Of a DNA stretch of 9,150 nt, positions 6,188 through 9,150 are shown piece after piece. Under the pieces are notes generated by a model. It searched no databases. It saw nothing but the letters and a program-made list of their open reading frames with translations, and had not been told where the DNA came from. The DNA is taken from contig JAFMJX010000061.1 in NCBI GenBank assembly GCA_017853235.1, forward strand, positions 1 to 9,150, written 5' to 3'. Made by a program: the position numbers and the translations under genes. The stretch is from Chitinophagaceae bacterium. GTDB taxonomy: Bacteria > Bacteroidota > Bacteroidia > Chitinophagales > Chitinophagaceae. Numbering within the stretch: position 1 is the first letter of the stretch; each line of letters begins with the position of its first letter.

Positions 6188-6223
6188 ATGCAAAGTAACT
6201 ATCTATTTGAATTACATTTGCAT
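6188..6223. promoter_or_regulatory. Overlapping divergent metX / osmC promoter region with inverted repeat
   Basis: TACATTTG (6213-6220, +) is a perfect match to the Bacteroidota -7 consensus TAnnTTTG and lies 45 bases before the osmC start. On the minus strand TTACTTTG (6197-6190 region) is a near match, 17 bases before the metX start. The two form an inverted repeat, ATGCAAA (6188-6194) and TTTGCAT (6217-6223), and each falls about where the other's -33 element would be. Neither has a TTTG at the ideal 19-base spacing, so the assignment is tentative. The layout implies that the two promoters compete. Confidence 0.45.
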
Positions 6224-6264
6224 ATTCGTAGGAATTTATATTTCAATAACTAACACTTATTCAT

Positions 6265-6684
6265 ATGGCGAAAATGTTAATTAACCGCATCAACGATGGT
6301 TTTGCTTTTCAAGCAATAGACGAAGCTGGCAATTCGATGCGTATGGATATTCCAGTGGATCAAGGTGGTCATGGAACAGGACTTCGACCCATGCAAACTT
6401 TATTAAGTGCATTAGGCGCATGTAGCGGTGTGGATATAGTCATGATTTTAAACAAACAAAAAGAAACAATTGAAGATTTTCAAATGGAAATTGACGGTGA
6501 ACGTGAAGCCAATAAAGAACCAGCCTTATGGAAACAAATTCATGTTATTTTTAAATTAAAAGGAACCATGTCGCAAGAAAAAGCTGAAAAAGCATGTGCT
6601 TTATCCATGGACAAATATTGTTCCGTTGCAGCAACCCTTCGTGCAGCTGGTGCAAGCATTACTTGGAAGGTGGAAATTTTATAG
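6265..6684 (+). CDS. OsmC-family protein (peroxiredoxin-like)
   Basis: The OsmC/Ohr superfamily contains dimeric proteins that reduce organic hydroperoxides with two active-site cysteines. The 139-residue product has the typical small alpha+beta layout. The first conserved cysteine, Cys53, is in LGACSGVD at the head of the central helix. The second, Cys119, is in DKYCSVAATL, and the signature of KYCSV with a following Thr is well conserved. It resembles the YhfA-like OsmC branch more than Ohr. Physiological substrates of that branch are poorly known. The start at 6265 is the first ATG after a putative promoter and no Shine-Dalgarno is seen. It lies 60 bases upstream of the sulfhydrylase gene on the same strand with no terminator between, so co-transcription is likely. 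That places a thiol-redox protein inside a methionine-synthesis locus. Confidence 0.9.
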   Translation: MAKMLINRINDGFAFQAIDEAGNSMRMDIPVDQGGHGTGLRPMQTLLSALGACSGVDIVMILNKQKETIEDFQMEIDGEREANKEPALWKQIHVIFKLKGTMSQEKAEKACALSMDKYCSVAATLRAAGASITWKVEIL

Positions 6685-6744
6685 GACTATTATTATTTCT
6701 TAGTTACTTCAACCAACTTTTTTTACTATTAGACGCATATATAT

Positions 6745-7914
6745 ATGAAGCATTCTCAATCAAAACTCATTCGAACAAGAGTGAATCCAACTTCGGAACA
6801 GGAACATTCTTCTCCTTTATTTTTAACAAGCAGTTTTACTTTTGATAATGCGGAAGACATGCGTGCTGCATTTGCAGACGAATCCGATGCAAATATTTAC
6901 AGTCGTTTTTCCAATCCCAATGTGCAAGAATTTGTAGATCGTTTATGTGTTTTAGAAAATGCAGAAACTGGTTTTGCAACCGCAAGTGGCATGAGTGCTG
7001 TATTTGGTTCTTTTATGGCTTTATTAAAAAAAGGGGATCATTTATTATCCTGTAATTCTATTTTTGGAAGCACACATACTGTTATTTCAAAATACTTACC
7101 AAAATATGGAATTGATTTTAGTTATGTGAGCGCACAAGCAACTGCCGCTCAGTGGGAAGCCGCTATCACACCAAATACTAAAATGATTTACTTAGAAACT
7201 CCAACCAATCCTGGCTTGGAAATTGTAGACATTAAAATGGTGAGTGAAATTGCAAGAAAACATAATATTATTTTAAACGTTGATAATTGCTTTGCCACTC
7301 CAATTAGCCAAACCCCAATTGATTTAGGTGCCGATATTGTGGTACATTCTGCAACCAAATGGATAGATGGTCAAGGACGTGTTTTAGGAGGTGCAATTGT
7401 GGGGAAAAAAGAATTGATTCATGAAATTTATTTGTTTTGCAGAAGTACAGGGCCATCATTATCTCCATTCAATGCATGGATTTTAAGTAAAAGTTTAGAG
7501 ACTCTAGAAGTAAGAATGGATCGTCATGCAAGTAATGCTTTATACATTGCCGAAAAATTACAAGGGCATGCTAAAACGAATTTTGTAAAATATCCTTTAC
7601 TTCCCTCGCATCCCAGTTTTGCGATTGCACAAAAACAAATGAAAAATGGTGGAGGTATTGTTTGTTTTGAATTAAAAGGAGGTATTGATGCGGGTAGAAG
7701 TTTCTTAAATCATTTAAAAATGCTCTCCTTAACTGCAAATTTGGGAGATACCCGAAGCATTGCATCGCACCCTGCAAGTACTACCCATGCCAAACTTTCA
7801 GAAGCCGAAAGACAAGCTGTTAGTATCACTCCAGGCTTGATTCGTATTTCAGTGGGACTAGAACATAGAGAAGATATATTAGCCGATATTTTACAAGCCT
7901 TAGAAGCGTGTTAA
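6745..7914 (+). CDS. metZ: O-acylhomoserine sulfhydrylase, MetZ-like (PLP enzyme)
   Basis: This cytosolic enzyme of the Cys/Met-metabolism PLP family (fold type I) is expected to replace the acyl group of O-acetyl- or O-succinylhomoserine with sulfide, giving homocysteine. The 389-residue product has the phosphate-binding contacts Tyr52 and Arg54 (YSRFSNP) from the partner subunit, ASGMSAVF (80-87), ETPTNPGLEIVD (151-162), Asp180 that contacts the PLP ring (NVDNCFATP), and the Schiff-base Lys205 in HSATKWIDGQGR. The DGQGR after the lysine, the length near 390 rather than 430, and the N-terminal HSSPLFLTSS are features of MetZ (O-succinylhomoserine sulfhydrylase) more than of MetY. The adjacent MetX would more commonly supply O-acetylhomoserine, so the real acyl substrate is open. 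It ends before a strong terminator at 7931-7967. Confidence 0.92.
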   Translation: MKHSQSKLIRTRVNPTSEQEHSSPLFLTSSFTFDNAEDMRAAFADESDANIYSRFSNPNVQEFVDRLCVLENAETGFATASGMSAVFGSFMALLKKGDHLLSCNSIFGSTHTVISKYLPKYGIDFSYVSAQATAAQWEAAITPNTKMIYLETPTNPGLEIVDIKMVSEIARKHNIILNVDNCFATPISQTPIDLGADIVVHSATKWIDGQGRVLGGAIVGKKELIHEIYLFCRSTGPSLSPFNAWILSKSLETLEVRMDRHASNALYIAEKLQGHAKTNFVKYPLLPSHPSFAIAQKQMKNGGGIVCFELKGGIDAGRSFLNHLKMLSLTANLGDTRSIASHPASTTHAKLSEAERQAVSITPGLIRISVGLEHREDILADILQALEAC

Positions 7915-7930
7915 AACATTTTCACCTATT

Positions 7931-7967
7931 AAACGCCTAAAGTAGTTTTATTTTAGGCGTTTTTTTA
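7931..7967 (+). terminator. Rho-independent terminator after the sulfhydrylase gene
   Basis: AAACGCCTAAA (7931-7941) pairs perfectly with TTTAGGCGTTT (7952-7962) over a 10-base loop, followed by a T-run to 7967. It begins 16 bases after the metZ stop codon and would end the osmC-metZ transcript, separating it from the transporter gene downstream. Confidence 0.92.
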
Positions 7968-7990
7968 TTCGCACCAACGTATATTCGATC

Positions 7991-8021
7991 CCCATTTTCA
8001 ACTTTTAGTTGAACCCATTTT
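7991..8021. promoter_or_regulatory. Palindrome upstream of the transporter gene, possible operator
   Basis: TTCAACTTTTAGTTGAA (7997-8013) has perfect 6-bp arms around a 5-base centre. It is bracketed by direct copies of CCCATTTT at 7991-7998 and 8014-8021. It lies 48 bases before the transporter start, upstream of a weak -7-like TATATTTA (8035-8042). The position suits an operator of a sugar/nucleoside-responsive regulator, but no regulator gene is nearby and the stem lacks a T-run, so it is not a terminator. Confidence 0.4.
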
Positions 8022-8061
8022 ACCAATTTATTAGTATATTTATTTCGCTTAAAATTTGCCT

Positions 8062-9150
8062 ATGAAAACAAAAATTGGGGTACTACTTTCTAGTATGATG
8101 TTTCTACAATATTATATCTGGGGAGCTTGGTATGTAACCATGGGAACCTATATGGGAACGGTATTAAAATCTTCAGGAATGGATATTGGTGCAGCCTATA
8201 GTGCAGGTGCTATTGCTACAATTATAAGTCCTTTTTTTGTTGGTATGATAGCTGATCGCTTTTTTGCTGCACAAAAAATAATGGGAGTATTGCATTTATT
8301 AGGTGCTGCTCTTTTATATTATGCCACTCAAGTAAATAATGAAAGTTTTTATTGGGTCATTTTAGTTTATTCATTACTCTACATGCCCACCATTGCATTA
8401 AGTAATAGTGTTGCGTTTGCACAAATGACCGATCCTGGAAAACAATTTCCTTGGATTCGAGTTTTTGGAACCTTAGGTTGGATTGCAGCAGGCTTAATAA
8501 TTAGTCAATTAGGAATTGAAAAAACAGCAGGTACCTTTCAAGTAGCAGCTTTCGTTTCGGTGCTTCTTGCTGTGTTAAGTTTTATGCTACCTAACACACC
8601 TCCTAAAGGCCAAGATGAAACTTCCAATGCAGCATCTATCCTAGGAACTGATGCTTTTGTATTATTTAAAACTAGGTCATTTAGTATTTTCTTTATTTCT
8701 GCAATATTAATTTGCATTCCATTATCTTTTTATTACGGTTTTGCAAATCCTTTTTTAAACGAAATTGGTTTGGCCAATGCTGCTGGTAAAATGACTTTAG
8801 GACAAATGTCAGAAGCCTTATTTATTTTAGCAATCCCATTTATGTTTAACAGAGTGGGTGTAAAAAACATGCTCATTTTAGGAATTAGTGCTTGGCTGCT
8901 TCGTTATGTATTTTTTGCATATGGTTCCATTGATAGTAGTTGGATGCTGTATGCTGGAATTATTTTGCATGGTATTTGTTATGACTTCTTTTTTGTCACT
9001 GGATATATGTACACTGAAAAAAAAGCAGGAGAAAAAATCAAGAACGCTGCGCAAGGCTTATTCACTTTTGCTACTTATGGTGTTGGAATGTTTATAGGTA
9101 CCAAATACAGCGGATTTGTGGTGGATCAACATAAAGCGATCAATGATGCA
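8062..9150 (+). CDS. MFS nucleoside permease (NupG/XapB-like), 3' end missing
   Basis: This frame is open from ATG 8062 to the end of the window (363 codons, no stop), so it is cut by the window edge. The protein is a multi-spanning inner-membrane carrier of the nucleoside:H+ symporter branch of the major facilitator superfamily. Its N-terminus MFLQYYIWGAWYVTMGTYM, the loop GMIADRF (61-67) between helices 2 and 3, PWIRVFGTLGW (130-140), YYGFANPFL (224-232) and HGICYDFFFVTGYMYTEKK (303-321) follow the pattern of that family. About ten of the usual twelve helices are present. E. coli NupG has 418 residues, so roughly 50 residues are missing. Likely substrates are nucleosides, but in Bacteroidota close relatives are annotated loosely and the sugar or nucleoside cannot be named. 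It is separated from metZ by a terminator and probably has its own promoter. Confidence 0.88.
   Translation, partial: MKTKIGVLLSSMMFLQYYIWGAWYVTMGTYMGTVLKSSGMDIGAAYSAGAIATIISPFFVGMIADRFFAAQKIMGVLHLLGAALLYYATQVNNESFYWVILVYSLLYMPTIALSNSVAFAQMTDPGKQFPWIRVFGTLGWIAAGLIISQLGIEKTAGTFQVAAFVSVLLAVLSFMLPNTPPKGQDETSNAASILGTDAFVLFKTRSFSIFFISAILICIPLSFYYGFANPFLNEIGLANAAGKMTLGQMSEALFILAIPFMFNRVGVKNMLILGISAWLLRYVFFAYGSIDSSWMLYAGIILHGICYDFFFVTGYMYTEKKAGEKIKNAAQGLFTFATYGVGMFIGTKYSGFVVDQHKAINDA

Noticed and set aside
6038..6253. 71-codon plus-strand frame antisense to the metX start
   Set aside because: Most of it is antisense to metX, and the rest is the AT-rich divergent promoter region; no protein-like pattern is seen.
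6174..6264. SAM riboswitch or other leader RNA ahead of metX or osmC-metZ
   Set aside because: The gap is only 91 bases and is shared by two promoters; the inferred leaders (about 10 and 38 bases) are too short and no riboswitch core is visible.
6594..6845. 83-codon plus-strand frame spanning the osmC end and metZ start
   Set aside because: It overlaps two solid genes in another frame and its sequence is low-complexity Phe/Leu/Ser typical of a shadow frame.
8888..9097. 69-codon plus-strand frame inside the transporter gene
   Set aside because: It is a shifted frame of the permease, whose own frame reads through without a stop and carries family motifs.

Overview
The window looks like a chromosomal housekeeping segment from a low-GC member of the phylum Bacteroidota, possibly near the Chitinophagaceae/Sphingobacteria; the finer placement is a guess from protein style. 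Supporting signs are lipid A synthesis (so Gram-negative), starts with no Shine-Dalgarno sequence, promoter-like TAnnTTTG and TTTG elements of the Bacteroidota type, and a surE / small membrane protein / lpxB block. No phage, transposon, CRISPR or RNA gene was found, and no gap between genes exceeds 190 bases.

Layout. Bases 1-66 are the lysine/alanine-rich tail of an unidentified gene, closed by a strong hairpin terminator (103-134). guaA (GMP synthase, +) starts only 15 bases after the terminator's T-run. An AT-rich 190-base gap with inverted repeats separates it from a convergent XRE-type HTH plus S24-peptidase repressor (-). This repressor has an apparently intact self-cleavage apparatus. 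Two near-identical 15-bp palindromes and one weaker copy sit on its putative promoter. Divergent from it runs the compact operon surE - small three-helix membrane protein - lpxB (+). lpxB ends 3 bases from the end of a convergent 55-codon gene (4967-5134, -), which lies just downstream of metX (homoserine O-acyltransferase, -). Divergent from metX are an OsmC-family gene and a metZ/metY-type sulfhydrylase (+), closed by a hairpin terminator (7931-7967). The window ends inside a nucleoside-permease-like MFS transporter (8062 onward, +).

How the genes fit together. MetX activates homoserine and the MetZ/MetY-like enzyme replaces the acyl group with sulfide to give homocysteine, so the two flank the core of methionine synthesis, with a thiol-dependent OsmC protein between them. 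SurE (nucleotidase), GuaA (GMP synthesis) and the transporter all touch nucleotide metabolism, but nothing in the sequence links them functionally. LpxB makes the lipid A disaccharide.

I found no clear new system. The best leads are the repressor's operator array, the two small uncharacterised genes in conserved-looking operon positions, and the overlapping divergent metX/osmC promoters.
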